The position numbers were made by a program, and so were the translations under genes. Shown here one piece after another: positions 7,563 through 17,100 of a DNA stretch of 43,478 nt. Under the pieces are notes generated by a model. It saw only the letters and a program-made list of their open reading frames with translations. It was not told the DNA's origin and did not search any database. Source of the DNA: Deltaproteobacteria bacterium (GTDB lineage Bacteria > Desulfobacterota > Desulfobulbia > Desulfobulbales > Desulfurivibrionaceae); assembly GCA_021847425.1 (NCBI GenBank), contig JAJZRF010000023.1, forward strand, positions 1 to 43,478. Direction: 5' to 3'. The first letter of the stretch is position 1. Each line of letters opens with the position of its first letter.

Positions 7563-8459
7563 ATGACGGAAAAAAACAAGAGGTCCTCGGGTGATAAAGG
7601 AGCCCGTGGGCGCCAAGGATTGATGGGGACAGCATCAACGAGATTGCTTGTTGGCAGGGTTGGCGCGTACCTGCTTTTTGTGCTCCTCCTGCTTTCTGGC
7701 ACGGAGGTACCAGCGCAGGAGAATGCGCCCTTCTCCAATCCCACCGAACAGATGTGCACTGTTGCATACAGCCGGGAATTCGCCCAACGGTTCGGGCTGC
7801 CGGAGCCTCGGCCGGGATGGGAGACCCAGCCGCCGCTGCATGGCATTGAATTCGTTGTTGAGCCAGCACCGCCTTGGGCCAAGGGGCATTATTGCGCTTA
7901 CAAGCTGTACTTGGACAGCAGCCTGCCTCTGGCGTATGGCAACGAGGGGCCAACCGGAGATTTCCGGCCCTATGTGGCGGCGCAGCATTTTTTTGTGCGT
8001 GATCCCGACAACCCGAAGGCAAAGTCGGCCCGCTCGGTACTCTTTGACAAGGTTTCTGGGTATGGAGGGATGGCGGTGGTTGCCACACCAGACTATGTCT
8101 ATGAAAAAAAAGGGGCCGCCACGGATGCGGGCGTTGGCCAGGAGGAATATGTCCGTGAGCTGCTGCCAGGGATTACCTACCTCAAGCTGGGCGGAAGCTG
8201 CGGCATGATGAGCTATGAACGCCGCGCGAATACTATGCAGTTGTGGCTGAAAAAGGCAGGGGGCAAGGATTACCGCAAAGTGGTGCAATGGGATCCGGAT
8301 GACTTTATCAAGCTGCCCCCTCTGCCTGCGGGCTTCTACCGGCAAACCTTGCCCTGGCGGGAAGAGATCGGCAAAGAGCAGAGCAAAATTGTCAAGGAGA
8401 TGGACCGGGAGCTCCGTGAACGCACCATGAAACGCAAAGGCAAGACCCAACAGAACTGA
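7563..8459 (+). CDS. Exported protein of unknown function upstream of giant RTX lipase
   Basis: The 298-aa protein has a long basic N-region, a hydrophobic helix (VGAYLLFVLLLLSG) and a likely signal-peptidase site near VPAQE at residue 45, which predicts a periplasmic protein, or a signal-anchored one if it is not cleaved. The mature part has three Cys (MCTVAY, HYCAYK, GGSCGMM) and segments YLDSSLPLAYG, FFVRDPDNP and MQLWLKKAGGKDYRK, and ends in a highly charged helix. I do not recognise a named family, and it is not an obvious homologue of the 5113 protein. I chose ATG 7563 because GGGAGGAG lies 5 bases upstream. It sits 35 bases before the giant RTX lipase, repeating the exported-protein-then-RTX order of the locus, so a partner or immunity role is inferred only. 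Confidence 0.75.
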   Translation: MTEKNKRSSGDKGARGRQGLMGTASTRLLVGRVGAYLLFVLLLLSGTEVPAQENAPFSNPTEQMCTVAYSREFAQRFGLPEPRPGWETQPPLHGIEFVVEPAPPWAKGHYCAYKLYLDSSLPLAYGNEGPTGDFRPYVAAQHFFVRDPDNPKAKSARSVLFDKVSGYGGMAVVATPDYVYEKKGAATDAGVGQEEYVRELLPGITYLKLGGSCGMMSYERRANTMQLWLKKAGGKDYRKVVQWDPDDFIKLPPLPAGFYRQTLPWREEIGKEQSKIVKEMDRELRERTMKRKGKTQQN

Positions 8460-8476
8460 AATTAGAACTTATTCGT

Positions 8477-8491
8477 AATAGGGGGACGGAG
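8477..8491 (+). repeat. Copy of the RAYT element end, at the RBS of the giant RTX gene
   Basis: AATAGGGGGACGGAG matches the terminal sequence of the 3101-3924 element except for one extra G. It lies 4 bases before ATG 8495, so its GGAG doubles as the Shine-Dalgarno. It may be a solitary element end or scar. Confidence 0.5.
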
Positions 8492-8494
8492 AAC

Positions 8495-11400
8495 ATGGCA
8501 CAAGTGATGACCTATGCGAGGCTGAGTAACGAGGCGTATCAACCCAACGGAGGCCAGCCAGGAGAGGGGTGGGTAACGATTCTAAGGTCCAACGAGGCTG
8601 GTATCGGCACAGAGTCCGGCTACTACGGGGTAGCCTACTACAATCCGACAACCAACGAACTGGTTTTTGCCCACCGGGGCACGGAGTTCACGAACGGGAA
8701 CGACTGGGGCACGGACCTGGAACTGGTGCTGGGCAAGGTGCCTGCCCAGTTCGTGGATGCGGAGGACTTCTACATGCTGGCGCGTGATAGAGCTATCCAG
8801 CAAGGCTATCAAATCGACGCGATTGCCCACACCGGCCACTCCTTGGGCGGCGCGATTGCCCGGCAGATGGGAATCGCCAACAGTCAGGAGGCGGTCTGCT
8901 TCAACGCGCCTGGTGATACCGGCCAGTTGCAGGCAAGCCAGCTCGACCCGAACAGAGACTACTCGACTCTGGTCCACAACTACAACGCCGTCTTCGACGC
9001 AGTGAGTCGGTACGGCCATACCATTGGCCAGGTCAGCAACGTCTTGGTCTCCTCCTTTGGCCCGGTGCCGGATATCCTGGAGCCGCTCATGGTCTTTGCC
9101 GCTTTCAAATTAGGCCCTCTCGGCCTGGCAGCGGCAGGATATTACCTGAAGGACCAGCATTCCATGCCAAACCTGCTGCATGTACTGGAAACCGAGTCTG
9201 ATGGCGCCGCCCAGGTCGGCGAGGTTGGGCTTGTCATCGGCTTGGATGGAACGGTCACTGGCAACTGGATTGGCGAATGGAACGATCTGGTAACGGCGAT
9301 CAACTCCGGCGTCATTCCTCAACCGGATTGGACTGCGGAAGGATATGACCTGACCTCCGGGCAAATCGCTTCGGAAAACGTATCAGACCTGTACGATGCA
9401 AGAGGGTACCAGTTGACCGGAAGCAGCGGCTTTGCCGTGGGCGCCCAAGGTGGCGATACCCTCACGGGCAGCACGCAGGCAGACGTGCTTTTTGGCGATG
9501 CGGGCGACGACACCCTTGCCGGGGGGGCTGGCGATGATTTTCTCCTCGGCGGCTTCGGCGCCGATACCCTGGACGGCGGCACAGGTGCCGACCTGATGGT
9601 CGGCGGGGATGGGGTGGATACCTACTACATTGAAGGCAACGACACCATCCGGGACACGGGCCGCAACTTCATTGTCTACCAGGGCCAGGTGATCGCCGGG
9701 GCTTTCGTGCGGGAGGGCACGAGCAACACCTACCGTTTCTTGAGCGACAACAACATCACCCTCACCTTCAACTCCCCCGGCCACCTGGCCTTAAACGGCA
9801 CGGACAGCATCACCCTTGAAAACCAGACCAGTGCTGCGGATTTTGCCAACGGGGATTTCGGGATAAAGCTTTTCGACTCGGTTGATGCAGCCCTAACGTT
9901 TAACGGGACTCCGGCAAACAACACTATGGCTGTCAGCCTTAATTCGGCTAATCAGCCGGAATATTTATATTTTTCCAAATATGACAATGATCCTTACCCT
10001 CAATATGTCAATTATAATTCCTATTTTTCGCAGAATTTTCATATTGAGGGCAATGAAGGCAACGACCTGTTGCTTGGACTGGCAGGTAAAGACTACATCT
10101 CCGGTGGAGTCGGCAGCGATAGAATTGCAGGGGATGGCTGGGTTAATGGTGTTGAATGGACGATGACAGGCCTGGGCGATATTTTGTATGGGAACGCAGG
10201 CAGTGATTATATCGCCGGTGGTTGGGGAAATGATTTGATTTCCGGCGGAGATGACGGCGATTTTTTGCAGGGCAACGAGGATAACGATATTGTGACCGGC
10301 GATGACGGCGATGATTTGGTGTTTGGCGGGACTGGCAACGACCAGCTTTTGGGGGGCGCTGGTAACGATATGCTCTACGGTGACGGATACATATGGGGTT
10401 TGGGAGAGTCTATGGGTGATGTTCCTTTACCTTCAACCATGAGCTTCCATATGACCTATGGCGCAGAAGGGTTCCCCATCGATTATAGTTTTGACTATCA
10501 GCTCGGGGACGCTTCCATTGAGTATGGAGACGACCTGCTTGTTGGTGGCGACGGGAATGACTGGCTAAATGGGGGCGGAGGCAACGACACCCTGCTGGGC
10601 GAGGCAGGTAATGACCAACTGGATGGGGGCGACGCTAATGATTATCTCAATGGCGGCGACGGCAACGACCTGCTTGCTGGCCAGGAAGGCAACGATACCT
10701 TGTATGGCGGTGCGGGAGCAGATCAGCTCCAGGGCGGGCTCGGCGATGATGTGCTAAACGGCGGCGATGGCAATGACATTCTTTTTGGTGATGCAGGCAA
10801 CAACATCATTGATGGCGGGGCAGGAGACGATTACCTTGCAGGCGGCGATGGTGACGACATCTATTCTTTTGGCCAAGGATCGGGCCATGACACTGTCTTT
10901 GATTCAGGCTCCGCCTCCGGGGATACAGTCCGCCTCTCCGATGTTTCACCGGACAATGTAAGTTTTGGCCGCTACCAAGATCACCTCATACTCTCCCTTG
11001 ATAACGGTAACGACACCCTGACGTTGGTGAACTGGTTTACCTCCGACGCCACCAAAGTTGAACGGCTGGAGTTCGCCGACGGCACGGTGTGGGATGCGCC
11101 TGCCATCAACAACCTGCTACAACCCCAGTGGATGGGAGGCGCCGGCGGCGATGCCCCTTCTGTGGAGGTGGACAGTGACGGCACCAGCTTCACTGTTGGC
11201 GGCCTTTATAAAATCACGCTTCCCTACGGCTTGTTCGTCACGGGAGGGGTGGGCACGGGGGATGCAATGAAGTTGATAGCCTACTGGCAATATTCCCAGG
11301 CCCAGCCGACGGCAGGGGATCCTTCCACCTCTATACCCTCTATAAATAAAACGATCTGGGGTTCTGTCTACGGCGACTATCTGTATGGCGGCCTCGGCGA

Positions 11401-14400
11401 CGACATCTTGCATGGGATGGACGGCAATGATTATCTGTCCGGTGATGATGGGCACGACCAGATCTATGGCGACGCAGGGCAGGACCAGCTTTTCGGAGGC
11501 TATGGTGACGACTACCTTTATGGTGGCGAAGGCGATGACTTTTTGGACGGCGGTCCGGGCATTGATAGTCTTTATGACGTAGTCGGGAATAACGTGATGT
11601 ATGGCGGCGCAGGCAACGATTATTTTATGGGCGGTGCGGGTGATGACACCATGGATGGCGGTGATGGTGACGACTATCTTAAAGACGACGGCGGGAATAA
11701 CGTGATGTATGGCGGCGCAGGCAAAGATGAACTCTGGGCCAGTAGCGGTAACGATACCCTGGCAGGAGGAGCAGGCAACGACACCCTGAAGGGTGGGGGT
11801 GGAGCTAATGTCTACCTCTTTGGACGTGGTGATGGGTGCGATTATATTGAAACAGCAGGGCAAAATTTTGCTGATGAGACCAATACGGATATACTGCGAT
11901 TTGCCGCAGGGGTTGCTCCTGGCGATATCATTGCCTCAAGTCGTTACAATTATTCCTACGAATGGGGAGGATTCGAGTACCAAAATGGGGAATACATGGG
12001 AACCAGCCGGGACCTCATTCTTACCATTCAAGGCACCGGAGACAGCGTGACCGTGGGGGGCTGGTTCACTGATAGGCTAACCAATGCCATGCATATAGAA
12101 TTCAATGACGGTACGGTCTTGGACAAGACGCTACTGGCACAGATACCGCTGGTCGGCACGGATCAGGATGATAAGGGCCTGACTGCCAACTTGAAAAATC
12201 TCGCTTTAATAGGAGGAGATCTTAACGACGTGCTAGACGGCAGGGCTGGTAACGATGCATTGTATGGCGGCTATGGGAACGATGTCTATCTGTTTGGCCT
12301 TGGCGACGGTCAAGACACTATTTACGAATTATGGACTCGTCATGATCCCTTCTACTTTGCACCGGAGTTAGCACAACTCAATAACTTGTCGCAATTTTCT
12401 GACACGGAGGATATAGGTGGAATCGACGCCATCCGCTTCAAGAATGGTATCGCGCCTGCTGATCTGACCTTCCGGCGTGACGGTGCAGACCTTCACTTGA
12501 GCATAGGCGCTTCCGGTGACTCCATTACTGTTCCCAACTGGTTTGCTGTCTATCATCCCATCCGCATCGAACGCATGGAGTTCGCCGACGGCACGGTGTG
12601 GAATGTTGACCAGTTGACCGCCTTGGCTTCGGGAGCGGCGGGTGATGTTGTCCTGACCGGCACCGCCGGAGCCGATACCCTGACCGGCACCGCAGGCAAC
12701 GATACCCTGCAGGGTGGGGCAGGCAATGACCTGCTGTCCGGTGGTGACGGCAACGACACCTACATCTTTAATCCGGGTGATGGCGTAGACCGGATCGTGG
12801 ACTCCGGCGGCACGGATACCATTCAGTTCGGGGCCGGGATCACGCCCGATTCGCTTTACCTCGGTCTTGGCTCATTGCTGGTGCGGGTAGGAGATCAGGG
12901 CGATGCGATTCACATCGAGGATTTCAACCCCGACGACCCGTTCAACTCCTCGGTTATAGAGCAATTCCAGTTTGCCGACGGCACCGTGCTGGGTATCGCT
13001 GATCTGCTTGCACGAGGCTTCGATATCCAGGGATCAAGCGGGGACGGCCTGCTGATCGGCACGGCCATCACCGACCGGATTACGGGTGGGGAAGGCAATG
13101 ATACCCTGGCTGGCGGGAAAGGCGACGATCTGCTTGCCGGAGGTGGCGGCAACGACACCTATCTGTTCAACCTCGGCGACGGGCTGGATACCATTGAGGA
13201 CGTATCGAACGCGACAGAAGGGAACCTCATCTCGTTCGGTGCGGGCATCGCGCTGAGTGATCTCGCCTTCGAGCGGGATGGCGGTGATCTCATGATCCGG
13301 GTGAGTTTGCAGGGCGATACCTTGCGGCTCAAGGATTTTGATCGCTTCGACAACAATGGCTCGCTGGTGGCGGACACCCTGCAATTTGCAGACGGCAGCC
13401 AGGCCAGCCTGTTTGCGCTTACCAACACCGCCCCGGTGGTGGGGGTGATGGCGGAGAATCAGACGGCTTTTGAAGATGCGGCATACAGTTTCACGATTCC
13501 CGCGGATACCTTTACCGATGCGGATGGCGGGGACTCATTGACCTACTCCGCAACCCTTGGGAACGGCAACGCCCTGCCATCCTGGCTCACCTTCGATCCT
13601 GTCATCCGCACCTTCAGCGGCATCCCGGCAAACGACGATGTCGGAATGCTGGACGTGACCGTGATGGCCACCGATACGGCGGGTGCTTCCGCAATCGCCA
13701 GTTTTGCCCTGAACATCGTCAATGTCAACGACGCACCCATGGTCGCAGCCCAAATCCCGACACAATCGGCAACGGAAGACACTGCTTTCAGCTTTGCGGT
13801 TCCGGTCGATACATTCGCGGATGTTGACGCAGGCGACACGCTTACTTACAGTGCAAGCCTGGCCGATGCCTCAGCCCTGCCAGCTTGGCTCACCTTCGAT
13901 CCTGCCACCCAGACCTTGAGCGGCACGCCGGAAAACGGCGATGTCACCACCCTGAATATTACGGTGACCGCGACCGACAGCACCGGGGCCAGCGTCGCTG
14001 AGACCTTTGCGATAGATGTGGTTAACACCAATGACGCCCCGGAGACCATGGCCGACACTGGATTCGTCGGCGAGGACAATATCTTGCTCTATTCCGGCAA
14101 TGTCCTGATCAATGACAGCGATGTGGATAGCGGAACCATCCTCAACATAACGGCTCCGGGCGAGTATGTCGGCAGATACGGCACCCTGTCCATTGGTGCG
14201 GATGGCGGCTACACCTACAGTCTCGACAACGGGAGTGGTGATGTCCAAGCCCTGGCCCAAGGCAGCACGGTTGTCGATCAGTTCACCTACGATGTGTCCG
14301 ACGGGATCGTCACGGTTCCCGGCAATCTGGATATTACGGTGACCGGCTCCAACGACGCGCCGGTGGTGGCTGGTGACAGCGGTTTCCTGATCGAGGATCT

Positions 14401-15487
14401 GATGTTTTCCGCCAGCGGCAATGTGCTGGCCAACGATACTGACGTGGACAGCGGAACCACCCTTGTTGTGGTTGATCCGGCTACCCAACTGGGCCGCTAT
14501 GGTGTTCTGTCGCTGGCTGCGGACGGCAGCTATGGTTATCGCCTTGATAACGCAAACAATGCGGTGCAGTCCCTTGGCCGGGGCGCGGTGGTGGCTGAGC
14601 GCTTCAGCTACACCGCGACGGACGGGATCGTGAATGTCGATTCTGCCTTGGATATCACCCTGATCGGCAGCAACGATGCCCCGATTCTGGTCGCACCCCT
14701 GGCTGACCACCAGGTGAAATTCAACAAGAACTTCTCCTGGCAGCTGCCGCCGGGGAGTTTTGTGGACCCGGACCAAGGCGATACTCTGACCTACCGCGCC
14801 ACCCTGGCCGACGGTTCTCCGCTGCCCACCTGGCTCTCCTTTGATGCGGCGACCCAGACCTTTTCCGGCAAGGCGCCGAAGCAGGTGGGCTCAGTGGAGG
14901 TGAAGGTGACGGCCACGGATAAGGTGGCTGCCACGGGCAGCACCGAGGGGAGCCTTGCGACCTCGGATGTCTTTCAGATTACGGTCAGCCACGAGAACAA
15001 CGGGGGAGAGAACTGCAACGACGCTCCTGGGCATGTTATCCAGGGCAAACGCGGAGGCCACGATGGCCATCGGTCGAATGATCGGGATGATGATCGCTCC
15101 AGGGGGTCGGATAAAGGTCGCAAGGGCGGGGATGATATATGGCATCAGCCCCGGCAGGAGCAGCCAGCCTATCTGAATGCCAGCCATTGGGGTGATACAC
15201 AAGCCCAGGAAACGGAAAAGAGTGGGGAGCAGGTGGACACGTCGGTCGTATTCGGCCGTTGGCTGACCATGGACCTGGCGGTGTCGAAGGATTTGGCGAA
15301 TAAGAAAACCCTTTCCTGGCTCGACGAGCGGCAGGGCGCGGATACCACGGATCTTTGCAAGGCGAGTACCGGGTTTCTGGGTTCCACGGCACCGTTTGGC
15401 GCGGACCTTTTCTCCCTGCAGGCCGGGCATGGCCAGGAGCTGAAGGGATTCAAGGGGCTTGGCGAGGGGCTCCGGAAAGTCGCGTAA
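8495..15487 (+). CDS. Giant RTX/cadherin-like lipase, 2330 aa, T1SS cargo
   Basis: This very large secreted protein has a lipase class 3-like N-terminal domain (about 1-300) containing HRGTEF at 60 and nucleophile GHSLGG with Ser116. RTX calcium-binding arrays follow at about 318-385, 516-632, 677-799, 957-1102, 1236-1272, 1384-1425 and 1517-1557. Several of these are followed by haemolysin-type calcium-binding-related domains ending in LEFADGTVW-like motifs (for example 812-869 and 1312-1372). Next come two He_PIG/cadherin-like domains (about 1646-1849), two VCBS-like domains with NVLxNDxDVDSGT motifs (1851-2061), a third He_PIG domain (2064-2167) and a charged Gly/Arg/Asp linker. The C-terminal region of about 160 residues presumably holds the secretion signal. 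It has no signal peptide and lies directly upstream of hlyD. Catalytic Asp/His were not assigned. Confidence 0.9.
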   Translation: MAQVMTYARLSNEAYQPNGGQPGEGWVTILRSNEAGIGTESGYYGVAYYNPTTNELVFAHRGTEFTNGNDWGTDLELVLGKVPAQFVDAEDFYMLARDRAIQQGYQIDAIAHTGHSLGGAIARQMGIANSQEAVCFNAPGDTGQLQASQLDPNRDYSTLVHNYNAVFDAVSRYGHTIGQVSNVLVSSFGPVPDILEPLMVFAAFKLGPLGLAAAGYYLKDQHSMPNLLHVLETESDGAAQVGEVGLVIGLDGTVTGNWIGEWNDLVTAINSGVIPQPDWTAEGYDLTSGQIASENVSDLYDARGYQLTGSSGFAVGAQGGDTLTGSTQADVLFGDAGDDTLAGGAGDDFLLGGFGADTLDGGTGADLMVGGDGVDTYYIEGNDTIRDTGRNFIVYQGQVIAGAFVREGTSNTYRFLSDNNITLTFNSPGHLALNGTDSITLENQTSAADFANGDFGIKLFDSVDAALTFNGTPANNTMAVSLNSANQPEYLYFSKYDNDPYPQYVNYNSYFSQNFHIEGNEGNDLLLGLAGKDYISGGVGSDRIAGDGWVNGVEWTMTGLGDILYGNAGSDYIAGGWGNDLISGGDDGDFLQGNEDNDIVTGDDGDDLVFGGTGNDQLLGGAGNDMLYGDGYIWGLGESMGDVPLPSTMSFHMTYGAEGFPIDYSFDYQLGDASIEYGDDLLVGGDGNDWLNGGGGNDTLLGEAGNDQLDGGDANDYLNGGDGNDLLAGQEGNDTLYGGAGADQLQGGLGDDVLNGGDGNDILFGDAGNNIIDGGAGDDYLAGGDGDDIYSFGQGSGHDTVFDSGSASGDTVRLSDVSPDNVSFGRYQDHLILSLDNGNDTLTLVNWFTSDATKVERLEFADGTVWDAPAINNLLQPQWMGGAGGDAPSVEVDSDGTSFTVGGLYKITLPYGLFVTGGVGTGDAMKLIAYWQYSQAQPTAGDPSTSIPSINKTIWGSVYGDYLYGGLGDDILHGMDGNDYLSGDDGHDQIYGDAGQDQLFGGYGDDYLYGGEGDDFLDGGPGIDSLYDVVGNNVMYGGAGNDYFMGGAGDDTMDGGDGDDYLKDDGGNNVMYGGAGKDELWASSGNDTLAGGAGNDTLKGGGGANVYLFGRGDGCDYIETAGQNFADETNTDILRFAAGVAPGDIIASSRYNYSYEWGGFEYQNGEYMGTSRDLILTIQGTGDSVTVGGWFTDRLTNAMHIEFNDGTVLDKTLLAQIPLVGTDQDDKGLTANLKNLALIGGDLNDVLDGRAGNDALYGGYGNDVYLFGLGDGQDTIYELWTRHDPFYFAPELAQLNNLSQFSDTEDIGGIDAIRFKNGIAPADLTFRRDGADLHLSIGASGDSITVPNWFAVYHPIRIERMEFADGTVWNVDQLTALASGAAGDVVLTGTAGADTLTGTAGNDTLQGGAGNDLLSGGDGNDTYIFNPGDGVDRIVDSGGTDTIQFGAGITPDSLYLGLGSLLVRVGDQGDAIHIEDFNPDDPFNSSVIEQFQFADGTVLGIADLLARGFDIQGSSGDGLLIGTAITDRITGGEGNDTLAGGKGDDLLAGGGGNDTYLFNLGDGLDTIEDVSNATEGNLISFGAGIALSDLAFERDGGDLMIRVSLQGDTLRLKDFDRFDNNGSLVADTLQFADGSQASLFALTNTAPVVGVMAENQTAFEDAAYSFTIPADTFTDADGGDSLTYSATLGNGNALPSWLTFDPVIRTFSGIPANDDVGMLDVTVMATDTAGASAIASFALNIVNVNDAPMVAAQIPTQSATEDTAFSFAVPVDTFADVDAGDTLTYSASLADASALPAWLTFDPATQTLSGTPENGDVTTLNITVTATDSTGASVAETFAIDVVNTNDAPETMADTGFVGEDNILLYSGNVLINDSDVDSGTILNITAPGEYVGRYGTLSIGADGGYTYSLDNGSGDVQALAQGSTVVDQFTYDVSDGIVTVPGNLDITVTGSNDAPVVAGDSGFLIEDLMFSASGNVLANDTDVDSGTTLVVVDPATQLGRYGVLSLAADGSYGYRLDNANNAVQSLGRGAVVAERFSYTATDGIVNVDSALDITLIGSNDAPILVAPLADHQVKFNKNFSWQLPPGSFVDPDQGDTLTYRATLADGSPLPTWLSFDAATQTFSGKAPKQVGSVEVKVTATDKVAATGSTEGSLATSDVFQITVSHENNGGENCNDAPGHVIQGKRGGHDGHRSNDRDDDRSRGSDKGRKGGDDIWHQPRQEQPAYLNASHWGDTQAQETEKSGEQVDTSVVFGRWLTMDLAVSKDLANKKTLSWLDERQGADTTDLCKASTGFLGSTAPFGADLFSLQAGHGQELKGFKGLGEGLRKVA

Positions 15488-15573
15488 TAAGCAGGGCGGT
15501 GCGGGTAACCGGAATCCGTGCGATGGCTCCCGCTTTTTCGTATGTGCAGCATTGGGACAACATGAAGGTCAAT

Positions 15574-17100
15574 ATGAAAGAAGCTTTTGCAAAACTCTTG
15601 TCTGAGATTCGACAAGCTCACCAAAAGCAATGTCAACGGCGGAAGAAAAAGGGTGACGATCCCACGGCGGGGTCCGCTTGCTCTGAGCCTGCGGGTGCCC
15701 GTTTCCGGAATTTTGTCAGAGGTTCGCAAGACATTCTGCAACGACTCCTGCCGGAACCAGAGCCTGATCAACTTACCTTTGCCCCGCCGCTTTTGCGCTT
15801 GCAGGAGGTTGCGCCCAATCCCTTGGGGCGGTGGGTACTCAAGGCAGCTCTTATCCTGCTGGGTTGCCTGTTTCTTTGGGCGATTTTTGGCAGATTGGAT
15901 ATCATTGCGGTGGCCGAAGGCAAGCTGGTGCCGCAAAGTTATGTGAAGATTGTCCAGCCTTCCGAGGCCGGTATTGTCAAAGAAATTTTGGTCGGGGAGG
16001 GAACGGCGGTAAAGGCTGGGCAGACGCTGATGCGCATGGACGCCCTGATCACCGATGCGGATTCCAACGCCATGCATGCGGAATTTGCCCGTAAACGCCT
16101 TACGCTGCAACGGATCGACGCGGAGCTTTCCGGAGGAGATTTTTGTGCCGGACCAGGCGCTCCCGCGCTTTTGGCGAAAGAGGTTGAGGCGCAGTTTAAG
16201 GCCAATCGCGCATCAATGGCTGCTGCGCTGGCCGAAGAGCAATCCCGTCTGCTCAAGGCCAAGCAGGATCTCGCCGCTGCCGAGCAGGTCCGCGTCAAAC
16301 TGGAAAACACCTTGCCTCACTACGTGGATACCGAAAAGATGTTTGAAAAACTGGCTGTGCAGGGTGCGATTTCCCAGCTTGCCGCCAACGATAAACGGCG
16401 GGAACGTATCGAGAAGGAGCAAGAATTGAAGACTCAGGAGTATGTGGCCAATTCCGCACAGGCTGGGGTTATTCAAGCTGAAAAGACCATTGCGCAGACC
16501 GAGTCAGATTATCGCCGGCAGTTATATGTCGAACGCAATGAGGTGGCAAATGCCCTGGATCGGCTTACTCAGGAAATCGCCAAGCAGGCTCACCGAAAGG
16601 GTTTGCTTGATCTTAAGGCCTCGCAGGATGGGGTGGTAAAGGATCTGGCCACCCATACCGCCGGCACCGTGGTGCAGCCCGGCACGGTATTGCTTACCTT
16701 GGTGCCGATGAACGAAACCTTGCGTGCCGAGGTCTGGGTTTCCAACGAGGATATCGGTTTTGTGCGGCCAGGGCAGCCGGTCAAGCTGAAATTTGCCGCC
16801 TTTCCCTTCCAAAAATACGGGATGGTCGAGGGGGTCGTTGAGTACATCAGTGCCGATGCGGCGGACCCCTCCGCCAACAACAGCGCCGCACCCAGTGACG
16901 GAACCGGAAAACCCATGCCCTACGTGTACAAGGCGTTGGTGACCTTGAAGTCCATGTCATTGGAAACGGGCGGCGAACGCTTCCGGCTGACCACCGGGAT
17001 GCGAACCAATGCCGAAATCCTGCTCGGTGTCCGAACCGTATCAGAGTATCTTCTCTCTCCGGTACAGAAGGCGTGGCATGAAGCGGGAAGGGAGCGATAA
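15574..17100 (+). CDS. T1SS membrane-fusion (adaptor) protein, HlyD family
   Basis: The 508-aa periplasmic adaptor would link the ABC exporter at 458 to an outer-membrane channel. A cytoplasmic N-terminus of about 88 residues, one transmembrane helix (ALILLGCLFLWAIF, about 90-105), and a lipoyl-like half motif (VKIVQPSEAGIVKEILVGEG) are visible. A long coiled coil follows, then the second lipoyl half and a beta-barrel region with VKLKFAAFPFQKYGMVEG, and the C-terminal segment TTGMRTNAEILLGVRTV, all as in HlyD. The upstream frame is open into the preceding gene. ATG 15574 is preferred because AAGGT precedes it; ATG 15562 is an alternative. It is unusual that HlyB and HlyD lie at opposite ends of the cargo genes. 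Confidence 0.92.
   Translation: MKEAFAKLLSEIRQAHQKQCQRRKKKGDDPTAGSACSEPAGARFRNFVRGSQDILQRLLPEPEPDQLTFAPPLLRLQEVAPNPLGRWVLKAALILLGCLFLWAIFGRLDIIAVAEGKLVPQSYVKIVQPSEAGIVKEILVGEGTAVKAGQTLMRMDALITDADSNAMHAEFARKRLTLQRIDAELSGGDFCAGPGAPALLAKEVEAQFKANRASMAAALAEEQSRLLKAKQDLAAAEQVRVKLENTLPHYVDTEKMFEKLAVQGAISQLAANDKRRERIEKEQELKTQEYVANSAQAGVIQAEKTIAQTESDYRRQLYVERNEVANALDRLTQEIAKQAHRKGLLDLKASQDGVVKDLATHTAGTVVQPGTVLLTLVPMNETLRAEVWVSNEDIGFVRPGQPVKLKFAAFPFQKYGMVEGVVEYISADAADPSANNSAAPSDGTGKPMPYVYKALVTLKSMSLETGGERFRLTTGMRTNAEILLGVRTVSEYLLSPVQKAWHEAGRER

Noticed and set aside
13871-14776. 301-aa minus-strand frame opposite the VCBS-like domains
   Set aside because: It is a shadow of the repetitive giant RTX gene; no ribosome site or domain.
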